NCBI GenBank assembly: GCA_029224185.1
Contig: CM055211.1
Span: 6,813,603-6,877,602, forward strand
Source: Karalla daura
Lineage: Eukaryota > Chordata > Actinopteri > Chaetodontiformes > Leiognathidae
Length of the DNA stretch: 64,000 nucleotides
Direction: 5' to 3'
In this document: positions 1 to 14,079 of the stretch, piece after piece
Layout of the letters: every line of letters begins with the position of its first letter
Position numbering within the stretch: position 1 is the first letter of the stretch
The notes under the pieces: generated by a model
The model's input: the letters and a program-made list of their open reading frames with translations, nothing else
Database searches by the model: none
What the model was told of the DNA's origin: nothing
Position numbers and translations under genes: made by a program

Positions 1-1859
1 CATCACAGTGGAGGCAGTGATAGCAATTTCCTCACTGACAGTAGCCTCAATAGACCAGGATGCAATGCAGCCGCCTCACATCTCTGCAGGTCTGTTGTCA
101 GACTGTGGTGAGATGCTGACCGAAACTTAACACAAATGAACGCAATTAATGCAACTTGATGTCTTTTTTATTATGCAGTTAGTGTAAGGGTGTGGAGGTG
201 GTTCTGCTCTTATCAGGTGGTGTGTAACATCTGCATGAATGGTGCATGGATGAAATGAAGAGTGAGCCTAAAAAGCAGCTTGTTGAAGGTGACTGTGAGT
301 GTCTTAATATAATCATATGGCTGCTTTTCACCACTGCAGACAAACAAACCCACAAACTCAGTGAGAAGACAAACAAGGCAGATGAACAGGCTTGGCTGTA
401 AGAAGTGGGCCAGGTGCCGCAGGAGAACTCACTGATGCTTCTCTTCCAGAATTAAAGAGAGAACGTTTCTCGTTTGAAGTCTCATTCACAGAGAAGATGA
501 CCCAAATAAAAGCTGCTTGTTACGAGTGGAGATGTAATTGAACATGCATGCTGGAAGATGCTCCTCCAGCAGCGGAGCCAACAAGAGCAGACAGTCAGGG
601 AGGGAAAGTTCAAGGGACTTCACTGGTCAAGTGAAGTGTTCAGCTTTCTGAACATTGTGACCTGACAGGAAAATGTCTTTGAATCATACTTTAAATACAA
701 AACAAAAGAAGGCATTTTCAACACAAATCTATTGCATGGCTGCCTCAGCTGTGCGGCCAGGAACGTCTAAGCTGCAGCGGATGAAAAGTTACCCTCAACT
801 TCCATGAAGTAATATTCTCCTAGACATTTTGCCTCAAACTTAATTTCATACCCTTCTTGCAATTTCCTCATATCTTGAATCAGTAAACAACAGCAAATGT
901 CAGCAAAATAGCACAATCTGTTCACTGATGATGAAAAACCACTATCGGTGAAAATTAATTGTGTTTTCAATGCAAAGACTTGTGATTTTGTTTCAATCTT
1001 TTGCCTCCTGAGTCTTGATGAAAGCCCAGCTGTGCACCCTCATCTTCTCCTGATCCCTGCTGGCTCACTGGAGAAATTACTGACAAAGACGGAGGAGCAC
1101 AGAAGGGAAGCTTAAGCTTGATCTCCGAGACTCTGAACTGACGTTTTCCTTTGAAATAACGATGCTTTACACAGGGAAACCTGCATGACGCCACAACATG
1201 TTGAGCTTCCGTCAAAACCTTGATGGATCAAAACACTGCAAATGTTCGGCTTGTTCTCGCGCTGACGATCAGTGTAGCTATAATCAATTTTTGGGAATTT
1301 GTTTTGGCTGAAAATCTAGTTTGATCTCGTACCACACAACATAATTTATAACTTACCATGTGTTTGTATAAAAATTTAAAGTTGCAAAGTACCGACAGGC
1401 GGTTTACACTCGGCTGAACTTTCTAAACCCAAAATGGAAACGTTGCTACAAAGGCTTAAGTTCAGAACTCGAAAGTGATTAATAGAGAGAGATGTAACAG
1501 CAATAGTTTTCCTCCCTATAGCCTTCTTTTGGAAGAAAGAGATAGCAAAATTAGTGGGTATTCTGTCTGGAGAAGGGGATTCCTCAGGGCCATGTCTGTT
1601 TCAGTGCTGCTGCCTTAAGGCCTGGTTCAAAGGCTCAGCAAAGATAAAAGCCCGGAGATTGGAAGAGTAGAGGAGGGGAGGGGTGGGTGGGCCATGTTGT
1701 TTGTCATTGCTTGTTAAAAACAAACTGTTGAGGATCACTGAAGGTCCCACACTTTGCAAACTCAAACCTCGGGCCTTGGACGAAACAAGAGAGAGAATGA
1801 GGCACTCATAATCAGAATGAGAGTCCTCGACCTCCATCTCCTCGGCTCTCCCTCTCGGG
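1..1859. other. Non-coding, nothing recognised
   Basis: No open frame here exceeds about 80 codons, and none resembles a known protein. I see no transposon landmark, no RNA gene and no tandem repeat of note. The sequence is ordinary mixed-composition vertebrate intergenic or intronic DNA. Confidence 0.6.
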
Positions 1860-2075
1860 TGGTGACTGATGTTGCGTGGGTCTGAGGACGTATCATGCGA
1901 TCCATTACGAGGTGCCCTCCGGGTATTTTGCCATCACACTGAGGTCAAAACAGCTCGCAGAACAACATCTTCATAAATTTGGGCCATCATTGGAATGGCC
2001 TGGATGCTGGAAAATGGTTTTCCGTGCACGGGTATGCCATGCTCCGGGCTCAGAGAGGAAGAGGGTCCGGCCGCT

Positions 2076-2090
2076 GCAGGAGGGGGCGAT
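2076..2090 (+). promoter_or_regulatory. CTCF-like motif
   Basis: The sequence GCAGGAGGGGGCGAT matches the core of the CTCF consensus (CAGnAGGGGGCG) with mismatches only near the ends. Matches of this quality also occur by chance, and occupancy cannot be judged from sequence. Confidence 0.25.
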
Positions 2091-2307
2091 GCTGAATGAC
2101 GACACGAGCAGTCGGAGTCAGAGTCAAACTGATGGAGCGCGCGGATGGCTGCTATTCAAAGGCGGCGTCCAGAATCAATGGAAAAGACATTATCTTCCTA
2201 CGACTAAATATGTCAGTTAAAAGGCAATTTCCATTAGCAAGCGGTCAAATAAAAAGCCTTGTCAATCTGCATCAACGTGCGATTCATTGGACATTCAAGC
2301 CATGAAA

Positions 2308-2315
2308 ATGCAAAT
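2308..2315 (+). promoter_or_regulatory. POU octamer site
   Basis: A perfect ATGCAAAT octamer, the classical POU/OCT recognition sequence. It is followed 30 bases later by a TAATTAAT homeodomain core at 2345-2352, inside the candidate block at 1860-2560. Assignment is by motif only. Confidence 0.35.
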
Positions 2316-2560
2316 GGGAACATTTCCTTTTCATTAAACGTTTGTAATTAATTTCTTAAACAACAGAGGAGCTCTTCCTCCACACATTAATTTCAGTGGT
2401 CTGCAGAGGCATATCTTAGCCTTTCCAGAATTAGCACAATTAACCACCGATGAATAACGATCACTGGGCCATTTGAGATTGCTTCTGGCTCTTTCCTCTC
2501 CATTTCAGTAGCATTACATCTAACTGCCTGACAATAGCACGCTCGTATTTGTTCAGTATA

Positions 2561-5500
2561 TGAATGCATGAATTATTGATACGAGCTGCTATATCTGTTG
2601 CCACTTCCCCTGGGTGCTCTCACTTCGTCGTGATGTTAGATAATGAAAAGAGTGAAGAGGCAGATTTGCAATTTCTCTCCAAAACGTCTGTCTCCAGCTG
2701 ACTAAAGTCTTTTTTAAGAGCTCTGTCGATCTGCCGCGCTGCATCTCCCCGGCTAACGAAGCAACGGCAAGCCTCTCATGAAAAATGAAAACCGCTGTGA
2801 TGGAAAGAGAATTTTTACTGTCACTATTCGCAAAAATGTTGACAGTCCGCAAAGGTACAATCTAGTCAATGTTATCACGATGCAGAGAGCCTGATGTACA
2901 TTGTTATTGTTACAATCATGCGTCACACAAACTCCATATTTAGCAGGATGCTGACAGCGAGCGAGTCTGTGATGTATTGAGCAGCAGTGAGAGAAGCTGC
3001 CTTCAGTTCATATCTGCATGTATCTGCAGTGTAGGTTTAAAGAGCATTTAAAGCACAATGTTTATGTTACTGTTTGTTATGCGAAAAGAGGAAAACTTGC
3101 AGCATACTGTCATTGACTGTACATCCTGCACCATCCTATCTCTATCATTACAGAAAAACTCACTTCTTGTTCATTTGCTTCTCAACAGAGCAGTGATGCT
3201 CACACAGACCTGGTCTCTGGTGCTTACTTTTACATTATTACTCTCAAAGCTTCATGATGAATTATTTAATTTACTTTATTTAAACAGTAAGACGCCTCCC
3301 TTTTGAGCTTCATCACTTTAACACAAAACAATAGTTTGGTTTGGGCTTGAAGTAAAAGTGATCTCAGTGGAAAGACTGGATGATGTTTCTCTTGTTTTAC
3401 TCTTTCTTGAGGACGTATTCATGGAGACTCCTCCTGAAGGTTGTGAGAAAGGACTACACTTTTTTCAGGTTTGGGTGGAGTTTTTCTGCTTCTTTCAGAG
3501 CTAGGGTGATGTGACGTGCAACATGTGACATCACATCATGAGATCTCAGGTGTGTAACTGACAGCAGACAAAGAACAGGGAAGCCTTCACCTGTGTCAAA
3601 CAGCAGAGATAACCAGCAGGCACTGACATCAGATCACCAGCAGAAAGAGAAGGGGCGTCTTCTTCAACTCATCACTTTGCAGCAATGTTCACGCAGGGAG
3701 AAATCCATCTCACAAGTACCCATTTCTGTCTCGACAGCTGCCTCAATAGACCATAATGCAAAACAGCTACGGGATATTTTTCCTGATCTGTCACCCTTTC
3801 AAGCCTTCTTTGACAGCTTTTCTTTGCAATTTGATCACAGAGGCAGCGCTCTCTCTTCCTCGTCTACTTTCTGTTGCCACCTTTAAAATCTCAATTATCA
3901 CTGTCATTCCCTCCACCTGTAACGCCACATTATGCCGCCTTCACCAGGGGTTGGGAGAGGTTAAAGAAAAGTGGATGAAGTTCATCCGAGTTTAGGCTGT
4001 TGCTCATTGTGTTGTGCTCACTCGAGGCAAACGACGGTCAAGGAGGAGGGTCTGTGAAGCATTTGAGTTTGCAAAGTACAAGGCACTTAAAGGCTTTCAT
4101 TGTGGCTGAGGTCAGTGCTATTAGCCTGCAGCCAACGAGGCTACCTCAGGCCAAACAACTCTGTGTCATCGTGGGCGTATGGCGAGAAGAGGAGGTCAAA
4201 CACATAAAACTATGTGCGTGTATGCAGCTCTATCAGCTGTACAGGTTCAGTGAGTGTTATCAGCGCTACTGCACCTCATTTTAAACTTGTACCTGGCTTT
4301 TAATCTAAATACATTCATAGGATTTGAAATGAAGACATCCAAACTAGTGAAAATGAGCCCACACGTTTCCCAAGAGTTCTAATTTATAATAATCGTGACT
4401 AAAATCTCCTCAATGGCTCCCTCCACTTATCTGCCAGTGCCTGTAAATTTGTAGTGCTTGTGTCATTATGCTCTTATAAAGTGGAACATCAGCTCAAAAT
4501 ATCAAGACATAATAAAGCTGAGTTCTCAATCTCATTTTAGCCGGCCTCTATGAATCTGCTTGTACGGTCCTTTTTCATTTCTCCCCAAAGGAACCTGGAC
4601 CTTGATAGACTCAGACAACCGTATCAAGCCACAGAGTGACACAATCTTTATTACATGCATGGTGACTTGTTGGAGGGAGGCGGGGGTCCACCGGGAGGCT
4701 ATGATGAGCTAATGGCAAGGAACTAGGTTTGATGTGGAGAGGCAGCTGCTGCTCAGTGCATCTCCATCATGCTGTGACTGCACCAGAGGAACCTGAGCAG
4801 AAAGCACAGACGTCATGAAGAGCTTCGTGTCAGCTGGAGGCTCGGCTCCCACGGGCAAAGCTAGGACACGCGCCAGCCAATTAGCACCAATCTAATAATG
4901 GACGTAAATACAAAAGAATAACTGCAGCAGTAAAGGCTGAGGACCATCAAAAGCTAACCAACAAAAGCTGGCAAAGCAGTCAATTTAATGATAAAGGAGG
5001 TTATTAGTTGAAATTAGTTTTCGACGAGCTTAAGGAATCAAAGTATGTGTGAAGTGACAGAATTAAGGAAAGTTGCTAAAAGCAGAGCGTTATAATCATG
5101 TCTACACTTTGTCTCACCCGGAAGACAAATTAGACTCACACTGCAATTTTTCACGGCTGCTCAACGAGCATGTCCATGTGTCCAAGGAAAGAAAGAATGT
5201 GTTGTTGAAACAAACAAGCCTGTGTGTATCCAGACAGGTTAAAGCACATTGCCGTTTTGTAGCTGCTGTGTCAGGAGCAACTGGGCCACATTCACATTTC
5301 ACTCAGGCGACTTTGAGTAGAGCAACTCAAAGTTGGTATTTCCACTAGTAATTGACATCCACCTCCACAGACTGAGGGGGTGCAGACCTCAACAAGACAC
5401 ACAACTTACTGTGACTGTTTCATACACACCAAAAAAAAGAGAAACAAAAAAAGAAAAGCGTGCAAGTCGCCTAGTGAGTCATCACAATGGTCCTCCAGTC

Positions 5501-8500
5501 AAAGTATTTCTCTTCTCCGCTGTGCTTAAGTGTTGTGATTTAACTCTGTGACCAGACAAATGTGTGTGCTATTCAGCCACTGCTGCTACTTTCCCTGTGA
5601 CGACAAGTTGACTAATCGCCTTTAAATGTCAATCTCTAAAGAGCACCACTAGAAATTTGTCCAAACCCACGCAACGGCTCTCACAGCACTCACAACGTGC
5701 TCATGTGTTCACTGCCCGAAACCTAAAGCCTAAACAACATGCCGTCCATGAGGCTGGGGTCAGGTGTTGAGTTGGTGCTTTGAAATCTCATATTTTGTCA
5801 TTTAGTTTAGAGTCAAAACTCCCAGACTGCTGTCATTTCAGGACACCTCTAATCCATTTATATCAGCACTTTCAGTCGTCTCTCATTTGTACTCGTATTG
5901 GTCTTCCACTATTACAATAATTCCACTGCAATTACCTGCAGTTGCAAAAGCGTTTTGAAGGCATTAAAGGTGGGAACACTCCACATTATATATCTAAAGT
6001 CTAACTAAAAAAAAGAGAGAACATTTTGAAAGTGTTGTGTTGTCACTCTGGAATGACAGGCGCTGAAAGGATGTTGGAGTAAAAGTCTTTCTTATGGCCA
6101 ATTTTAAGCGATCAGCTGGAAGAAGAAGCTGTACGTTCTGTATTGATTCAGTATGTGTGGAGACACATAGACATGTGGACTAAAAATATATGAAGGCCAG
6201 TATGGGCTATGTCCTGCAGCGCTGGACATTGCATAGGATGTTCACTGGATTTTCATAAGACCATGTGAGCATCAAACAAAGAGTCTTGAAGAAAACAGCA
6301 GGAGTAAGGAAGCAGCTGCAGCAGCTGTAACCTTCCTCCTACAGAAGCTCTTTTGCCCAGAGCCGCCTGATGTAACGCAGCAAAAACCTGAGAGCTGCCG
6401 CATGCCGTCTGATGCTCAGAAACGGTCCAGAAGTGTGCACCTACCTTTGCAGATCCAGGCAGAACAACTTATTTTGCTGGCACCACACATAAACATTAGA
6501 GATAGATGTCTGGAGAATAGACTCGCTGCCTTCAGAGGGTGCTCCATGCAGTAGCATACAGTATGCTCTCGAGGCACGGTAAAACTTTTGTTTTGAGTTC
6601 TTTCCTGCTGGCCTAAAGGCCTGGCTATGATTTGCACTCTTTTTTAAAGCTGTGAGAACAGAGGCACAGCTACAGCAGCAGAGTGTGTACTACACACAGG
6701 CCTTGATGCCCGGGGTGGGATTTGTGCAGGGAATGGTACAGACTGGGGGCATAGTTTTCTAAACTGTGACAACAGCTGCTGATGGGAGGGTGGTGTCAGA
6801 CGACACCTGACATTAATAATATCAATGTTCTTCTGCCCACTGCTCAAAATAGGCAAAACTGCCATGTGAAAGTGTAATCCATGGCATAAGGTCCATGGCA
6901 TTAGGATTAAGAGACTCATTTCAAAATATTTGAGAGAATTTTGAGTAAGGTACGTCGAAGTGGGTTATCTGCATTGATGTATTACAAAAGCAGGAGGAGA
7001 ATGTTAAGTGTGAGCCTCGAGGAGTCAGGGAGCAGAAGCATCGACTCGGTGTGTGTTACATGCTGCTGATTATGCATTCTTACCAGCACGCTGGTGGTGT
7101 CAAGACCAGCTTTTACTGTGTCAGGCCCAAGTAGGAGGGAGCTTGGAGAAGCGCTGTGTGCTATTTCATCTTCCTTCTTCTGCTCCTCTCCCCGTGTGGC
7201 AACAGATGGGGCTTCCTTGCCTGGTGACACAGACGGAGACAGAGAAACGTGATGCAGCAGAACAACCTGTGGACAAGCCTGGCACCAGGAGCCCCAGGGA
7301 GGAAACGAACACTTCCTGGAGTTCAGTTGCACACTTAATGAGGTGGAAGCCTCATTTTAACTTGTCCTAATGAAGGTTTACTGGAGGAGGGTTCATTTTC
7401 ATCCTTCAGTGTCAGGAGTAACAATATATGGCTGCATTATTAACAAAGGCCCGGTCTAAGTGTTGCTTCAGTTTTTCTTCAATTAGAAGTGCCTGTGAGC
7501 TGTATTTCAGGTTTTCCTCCTGCCTGATCCTGATCTCTTCAGCACTCTGAGATGGTAGGATGGTTTCCTGCTCAGAGGAAGACCATCCCTCACTGCCTGA
7601 ACCCAGGGTTAAACCCGACATGCTGGCAGGGATCCAGTGTACTTTACTGTCCTTCAGAGGGAAGCTCTATTAGCTCCCAGGGTGCTTTTCTGTAGCTGAC
7701 CCTGTGCTCTGACCTTCCTGTGGAGAGGGGTGAAGCAAACAGAGTTTCCCAGCAGGGATCGCTAAAGCATGTAATTCATTCATTAATCCTTCTCGCTTCC
7801 AATTAAAAATATGTGCGTACGGCTGATATGTGGCTTTAATTTGTAAGTCTCTGGTCTTCCTTTTGTATTTCAATAGCTGGAGTTTGAGGACATTCAGCTG
7901 TGAGACAAACTCAAGATGATACACTGAATAACAACACAGGGTCTCAAACTTTAATAGTGAAATCACGATCTGTCCTTTTCGGCTGTGATGCTAGGATTGG
8001 ATTAAGTTACAGTGACACATTAGAATAATCAGTATCCACCCTTTAAAAAGAAGGTCAAACTATGCATTATGGGGCATTTGCACTAGCAGAACCTTTAAAA
8101 ACGGAGGGATTGAATGTAGTTTTACTACCTAAAGAATGCAATTAATTACTAAACTTCCACCGCAGCACTACAAACCAACAGCAATCAATTGTTTGAGCTG
8201 ACAAGGAGGTTAATATTTCACACATACTTGAAATAATTCTATGGACATATTGGTGACATTATGTTCATTTAATCTACATAGTAAAATATGCTAAAAGAAT
8301 GTATGCACTCCAAGGGCGTAAGGTCAGAGAAGACAGATGGTTCGCAGTGTGAACTGGAGTCGGCCACAGCATAAAGATCTGCCGCCCAGCTTCGTCCCCT
8401 CAAAGCTAAATCAGGTCAGTGTAAATTACTATGCCGGGCTTCCTCCCCCAGCCCCCACCCCAAACATAAAAACTAGACAGTCATCAGTATCTTCCGCCCT

Positions 8501-8529
8501 GCACGATTGTAATGACTTTGCAACAAAAC
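2561..8529. other. Non-coding, nothing recognised
   Basis: Six kilobases without a recognisable gene. Open frames stay under about 120 codons and give no familiar protein. Small A-rich patches occur near 5430-5456. No transposon, tRNA or tandem repeat of note was seen. Confidence 0.55.
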
Positions 8530-8720
8530 GACACGTCACCGCTCTTAATTGAATTAACTTCCATCTTTATTGGCTTAATTGTTTGTGACAAGACGTTCTC
8601 CGAGACAAGGACTAGGCGAGGGACAGCGTAAATGATACGGTGATGGGTAATTAATGCGTTTCTTAATTGGACTGGAAGCTGCTGGGTTACATGTGGAACA
8701 GCAGCGTTATGTATCTTTGA
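8530..8720. promoter_or_regulatory. Candidate regulatory block with TAAT cores
   Basis: A dense set of homeodomain-type cores lies in under 130 bases: TTAATTGAATTAA at 8545-8557 (two overlapping cores), TAATTAAT at 8648-8655 and TTAATTGG at 8663-8670. The surrounding sequence is non-repetitive. This suggests an enhancer-type element bound by homeodomain factors, but only motif content supports it. Confidence 0.35.
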
Positions 8721-11700
8721 GCCAGTGCATTGGGAGATTCCTGTGCAGCCTCCAGTCAGTAAAGCGGCTCATGAGCATTTTCTATATGTACAGGTGTGAA
8801 GATCTGGCTGGAGCCCTGTGAACGTGCGTGCACCTCTGATGTGCTGTGTGCAGTGAAGCTCCCACCGAGCTCTTCCGACTGGCTCTTTGGTGATAACCCA
8901 GGAGGACCGCGAGCAGCAGCACGGGCCAAGCAGTGCCCCTTCACACCCCACCATTTTGCTTAATTAAAGCCCCATTTTTCACATCAAGAAGCCTTTGAAA
9001 ATCTCAAACACTAAAAAAGAGCATTTGCCCTCAATGAATGTGGCTATTCACAGTGTGAGCCCAAATCAATTCAAAACACCTCTCTTAAAATTAATTCCTG
9101 TGTATTACGAAAAGCAAAGGAAAGGCATTCATCAAATATGAAGTCTGTCTGAGAGCTGCTCAAATACTCACAAAGTGATGCTAAATTGAACTGGCTGGCA
9201 TGTTCTGTGCCTCCTGGAGCAAACATGGCTCAGAGCAGTGACAAAGGGAACGTCCATCCATTTACTAATGCGTTCACTCATTGTCGATTTGGATGTTTTG
9301 GAAAGATATGAGAAAACAGAAACAAGTCTATCGTGAAGCAGGACAGTTGAAACTCAACAATTAGTGACTGATTATGGTAAAAAGAGTGAGTGATTGGAGT
9401 GCTAATGTGAATATCTCACTTACCTCTTGAATTCTAAGTGTTTTGAATTGGACCTTTTAGCTGAAACAGCAGGGTACAAAACCACTAAAATAACAAAGGC
9501 CGCAAATACTGGGGCAGGTAATGAACAATTGATGGGCAGATTGACGTAGCAATTAGCGAGATTAGAAAAAGCTCTTCGATGCATGTGTTTAATTGTGATT
9601 GGATGGTTCAGTGTTCAGAAATGGCTCAATCTTTTCCACCATTCTGAAGAGTTGCAGAGGAGCTACACATCTGCAGTTGTGTCAGGTTCTGGTGTCAGTC
9701 CTTTAGAAGAACAAATGGATTCTTCCAAGATCCATTATTTTCCAGTCAAACAGAGAAAGATCCATTACATAACAGTACGAGGAAAATGCACTTTGAGGAA
9801 GAAGGGAGTTCTCAGCTTTTCTTTTTTTGGGGGGGGATAAAGTCAGTCTTTTACTTTTTTATCCCTGTCATGACAGACCTTGTTACCGAGAGAGAAAATC
9901 AACCAGTAAATACTAAAAGGTCAAGCACAACCCTTTGTAAGTAGGAGAAAAAAGGAAAAATCAAGCTCAACTAACGCCTTACATGCAGATATAAAGGCAG
10001 CTGACCCTGACACTCACGAGGTGATGAGCTGCTGTCCAGGTTCTGAACTCGTCAGACAAACACTGCAGCACATTTACTCCAGTGTCAGAGGGGAAATTTC
10101 TCACCATGCCGGTGTGATGATCACTGGACTGGAAGACGTGGGCATTGTTACATTCTGACATTGTTATCAAGATCCTGTTGATGTCCCCTTGCTCTCACAC
10201 AACAGATGGAGTTAATCCCTACAGGCATTGTGGTGAAATCTGGTCCCAAGTTTCTATGAATAGACGCTGTCCAGTCTTTAAAATGACACTGGTTCTTCCT
10301 CTTTAGAAGTAATGAGACAATAGACAGGACTTAAGGATAACAAGGCAGACCAGCAGTAGGAAGCTGAGATAACGAGCCTCCTGACGGACAGCTAAGGTAA
10401 GAAGTGACAGGGGAACTCGGAGCTCCCCTCTCATTACCAGTCTCTCACCCTCCGACTCCAAAGTTTGCTCTGTGTCGAGAATATGCCAGAGCACATGTTG
10501 TGATATCTCCTCAACAATGAGCTGGGGATGCCAGCAGCTTGTTTTGCCATTTTGATGACAGGTGTGGATTTAGTCGAGCTGACAATCAAACAGTTGAGGA
10601 TCAAATGCGATGGACTTAGCGTAAGAAAAACATGTTTGCGTCTCTGAAGTTGGTGCTGTCCTTATCAGGCGCAGCATGATGATGGCTCGGTATCAGTGTA
10701 CAAAACAGGGAGCAGCTGATTTATATTCTTAATGCATTGCAGCATTTCTGCCAATAGTTTTTTATTTGGCTGAAATATTATGGACACATTGTTATTGTGT
10801 GGGTGAGGACAGAGGAAGAAAACATCTGTGAGGAAAATTCTGCATGGCTCTGCCAGGAAAATGACTTTTTGTGACTTTAAAGGGACCTGAACTCATGGTT
10901 ACTTGAAAGGTGAGCTAAGGCTGAATGGAGAATAAGGCGGGCATTATTCTGAATTCCTTTTTTAATAAATTCCTGTCTCTGCTCTCATCCCCCTACCCAT
11001 GCTCCTTCTGCAGATCTTTAAGAATAGACTGTGAGATTCTATTTTCAAAGGAAAGCTAAATAATTTCCTAAAGCAGTTTTCAGTAACTCAAATGAGTAGA
11101 AATGGATTTTTTGAATTGCGAAACGTGGGAAGTTATTCCTTTTGAACCTTTTACCTCTCCTTTAAGGACGTGAAATATGTATTTCAATTGAAGAGATGTT
11201 TTTGTTTTTCTTTGCTTTGCTTTTGTAATCTTGTTTCATACCTGACATAAACCATTGTGCTACCAATTACACTTGTTTTCTGTGTTTTAAGATGTCAACA
11301 TACTGGCATTATCCATCGCCTTTGTCATCTTCACCAAGAGGCATTATGCTCTGACTCGTGTCTCACGTCTACAGCACAGACAATGAGGACTGCACCAGGG
11401 CTTTTCAAAGAGGTTTAAAGCCAGGCTGCAGATGAAGGAACCCAAAATGTTCTCTGTGTCTGTGTGATGAGAAAGAGAAGCAGAGAGTGAGAGTTGCATG
11501 TGTGTGCCAGAGTCACATTCTGAAAAGTCTTCTGGTCCATTGGCACGCAAATGGACCAATCTGTCTCTGCAGAAACACCGAGGGGTTAATAGGATGTTCA
11601 CCTTGGGGAGGCCAAACTGAGGGAAAAAGCCCTCTGAGAAAAGTCATAAGCACCCCAACCTTCCCATGATTCTCAGAGCAGGGTGCCTGATTCATGAGGA

Positions 11701-12789
11701 CAGCAGACATTAAACTGTAATGGCCTCACCTCGGTCTCTTACATTTGTTCTGCTTAACCCCATAATTCTTGCACTTGTTAGACTTCTGCCATGTCTTTTG
11801 GTGCATACTGCTGGAAAATAACTTGAAACACACAAAGCTTCTAGTCTCACACCAATGGAGACATGTAGCATTATCCTATCAACCATTCAATGCCTGTTGG
11901 TCCTTCAATACATTTAACACATAAGTGTCACAAACAATGCCTGTTAATAGGTTGGTGCCACAGTTTTTTACACATCCTTTTGTTTTTTTCTTTGTTTATT
12001 TACTTGAACTCTGCAGTGCAACTCTTTGTGACTGCACTGGATTGCCTTGACGTCAGAAAGATGAGATACAATAAGAAGAAAACCTCAGCTGGCCCAAAGG
12101 AATGGTGAAAATCAATCGTGGACAAAGAGAATATCTGTGCAAGATAGTTTCAGCCTGGTGATGCTGTGGATCAAAACGATGATGACAATGTAGAAAAGAA
12201 TAATGCGGAGTGGATTAGGCTGTGAACCGGGCTGCCGAGCACAGGCTTTAGTGGCAATGGTTCTCATACTTAATCATATTTGATGTTTTACACTTAATCT
12301 ACCTATTTCATAATGCGAGATGGCTGCCCGAGACATTTTTGGCGAACCCACCTTCCTATTTTAACTGCTGCAGCTCTGTGCTGTTCCCAGGTGTGACGAT
12401 AATCTAGAATATCTCAGTTCAGGGCAAAATGAAATGAATTCCTCATTGCACCAAGGTGCTGCATCTGTCCAGTGAAATGCATGAAAATCCATTCATGTGT
12501 CAACTTGACAGTCTGACAAAGTGAGACAGACAAAATTATAAAGCTTCTTGCTTGGATCGGAGGAGAAATAAAGGCAGCTCTCTGAGAATTTGATGTTTGT
12601 GGGTCTGACAGGAGATACTCTCTCCCACCGGGCAGCTAAACACCTGTTTGCTTTTCAAACAGGCTTCACCTTTCTCTGTTTGTCTGATAACACCGGCTGC
12701 TTTTCTTGCTTTTCCTCTTTTTTTGCCGCCTTCGGCTAAATTCAATGAGTACATTTTAATGCCAGTGGCCGAATACAAGTGTTAATTTG
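8721..12789. other. Non-coding, nothing recognised
   Basis: Four kilobases with only short unrelated open frames. The one low-complexity feature is a T7-G8 junction at 9822-9836. Nothing else could be named. Confidence 0.55.
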
Positions 12790-13260
12790 TTTCTGTCACT
12801 ATCTGATATATAGAGAGCCACGGCGATACAATGCCATACACAGAGTTAATTAGTTTTCTTTAGGAGGCACGCTGGCAGCATTTATCTCAGCCAGAAATCT
12901 CGGTGACATTTGTTCCCCTATTACACGGCGACAGTACACACAGCCAATAATTACTGTGATTACTGCAAAGGCTGAACACCAGTTTTTGCGCAATAACTTA
13001 TCTCACCTTGAAAATCAGAAAGGGAATATTTACAGCCTGTCAATTCTCATTCTTTTGTTTGTGTTGAGTCGTGTTTTTACAAGCATGCAGCGACTATTAG
13101 AGAAACAGGCTGCGGCGCGTTTAATAACTTCAGTGGTATTTCATAAGCGTCGGGCTGACCCGCTGACAGGCCATGGCAGATTAATTAAAGCATTAAAGCG
13201 CACGGTGAGATTGGTCTCATTAGCGCTGGAATTTTCAGCGTGTTGTTCTGCTCGATGGAC
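12790..13260. promoter_or_regulatory. Candidate conserved non-coding regulatory block
   Basis: About 470 bases of complex sequence with homeodomain cores: TTAATTAG at 12846-12853, a CCAATAATTA stretch around 12944-12953 and TTAATTAA at 13181-13188. Overlapping frames on both strands (up to 107 codons) match nothing I know. It starts the densest regulatory-looking stretch in the window, extending to about 14.8 kb. Conservation is inferred from texture only. Confidence 0.4.
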
Positions 13261-13311
13261 ACAGAGGAGTCTGGAGTGAAAAACAAGCACATCTTTGCAT
13301 CGACCGAGAAC

Positions 13312-13323
13312 GGGGGGGGGGGG
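13312..13323 (+). repeat. Poly-G run (12 G)
   Basis: An uninterrupted run of twelve G, followed by a purine-rich tract. Such runs are prone to length errors in sequencing and replication. Confidence 0.9.
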
Positions 13324-13449
13324 AGAAGGAGACCGAGGCCGACTGAAAGGAGACAGACAGCGAGAGATTGATGGCCTTATCCCTGAAAGGAGAGCAGAAT
13401 CTGGTGACAATAGTGGAAGTAAATAAAAGTCTTACATCGCCCATGTCCA

Positions 13450-13630
13450 GGTATTCTTTGTGGCTTCAGCATTAGGCCATAAATTGTTGTTAGAATGAAG
13501 CCGCGGGGTGTGTACCGCTGCCTAACAGAATACATGGAGTAATGAGCATGGTGCTGCTACATCGCTCCATGACAAACATACTTGTTAATTATGGTTTGGA
13601 TTTCAAGCGTCACTGTGCGGGAAGTGAATT
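13450..13630. promoter_or_regulatory. Candidate regulatory block
   Basis: A short complex stretch with a TTAATTAT core at 13585-13592. It is continuous in texture with the block ending at 13260 and has no protein-like frame. Support is motif content and position within the cluster. Confidence 0.3.
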
Positions 13631-14079
13631 TTCTCACACTGCAGTATCACAATGTGAGGGCTAAAAGGCAGAGTGAACTTTTAGTGGCAACATCTGCAGT
13701 GTCTGTGCCAGCACAGTATGTGTGAACATGCATTTTACTCTCCCTGCTTTGTACCTGAGCAGTGGAGCTAAAAACTCCTCTTTTCTCATGCACTTATATG
13801 TGTGTGCTGCTCCCAAAAGGGTCATAATTGATTTCAAAGGACTTGAACGCTAGAAAAACTATTAACTGTTTGAACAAATAACACAAAGACACTAAAGAAT
13901 TTATCTCCGGCTACTGTGGGAAGCAATCGGGGTATTTATGTGAAAATCACTCAGTAATGTCAGATAGAAGAAGCCTCGTCCTTTTGTGAAGTATTCATTC
14001 AGTGATGAACAAGTCATGTCAAGTGTGCGGGGTGAGACAAATGTCTGTCTCGATGCTTTGGGGAACAGCCAGCAAAGTA

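Larger units (their letters stand above)
1860..2560. promoter_or_regulatory. Candidate conserved non-coding regulatory block
   Basis: About 700 bases of complex, non-repetitive sequence with homeodomain and POU-type cores. A perfect octamer ATGCAAAT lies at 2308-2315 and a TAATTAAT core at 2345-2352. A CTCF-like G-rich motif is at 2076-2090. Open frames of 114 and 69 codons on the plus strand overlap it, but they match nothing I recognise and are offset from each other. Texture like this is typical of vertebrate conserved non-coding elements near developmental genes. That comparison is inference, since conservation cannot be read from one sequence. Confidence 0.35.
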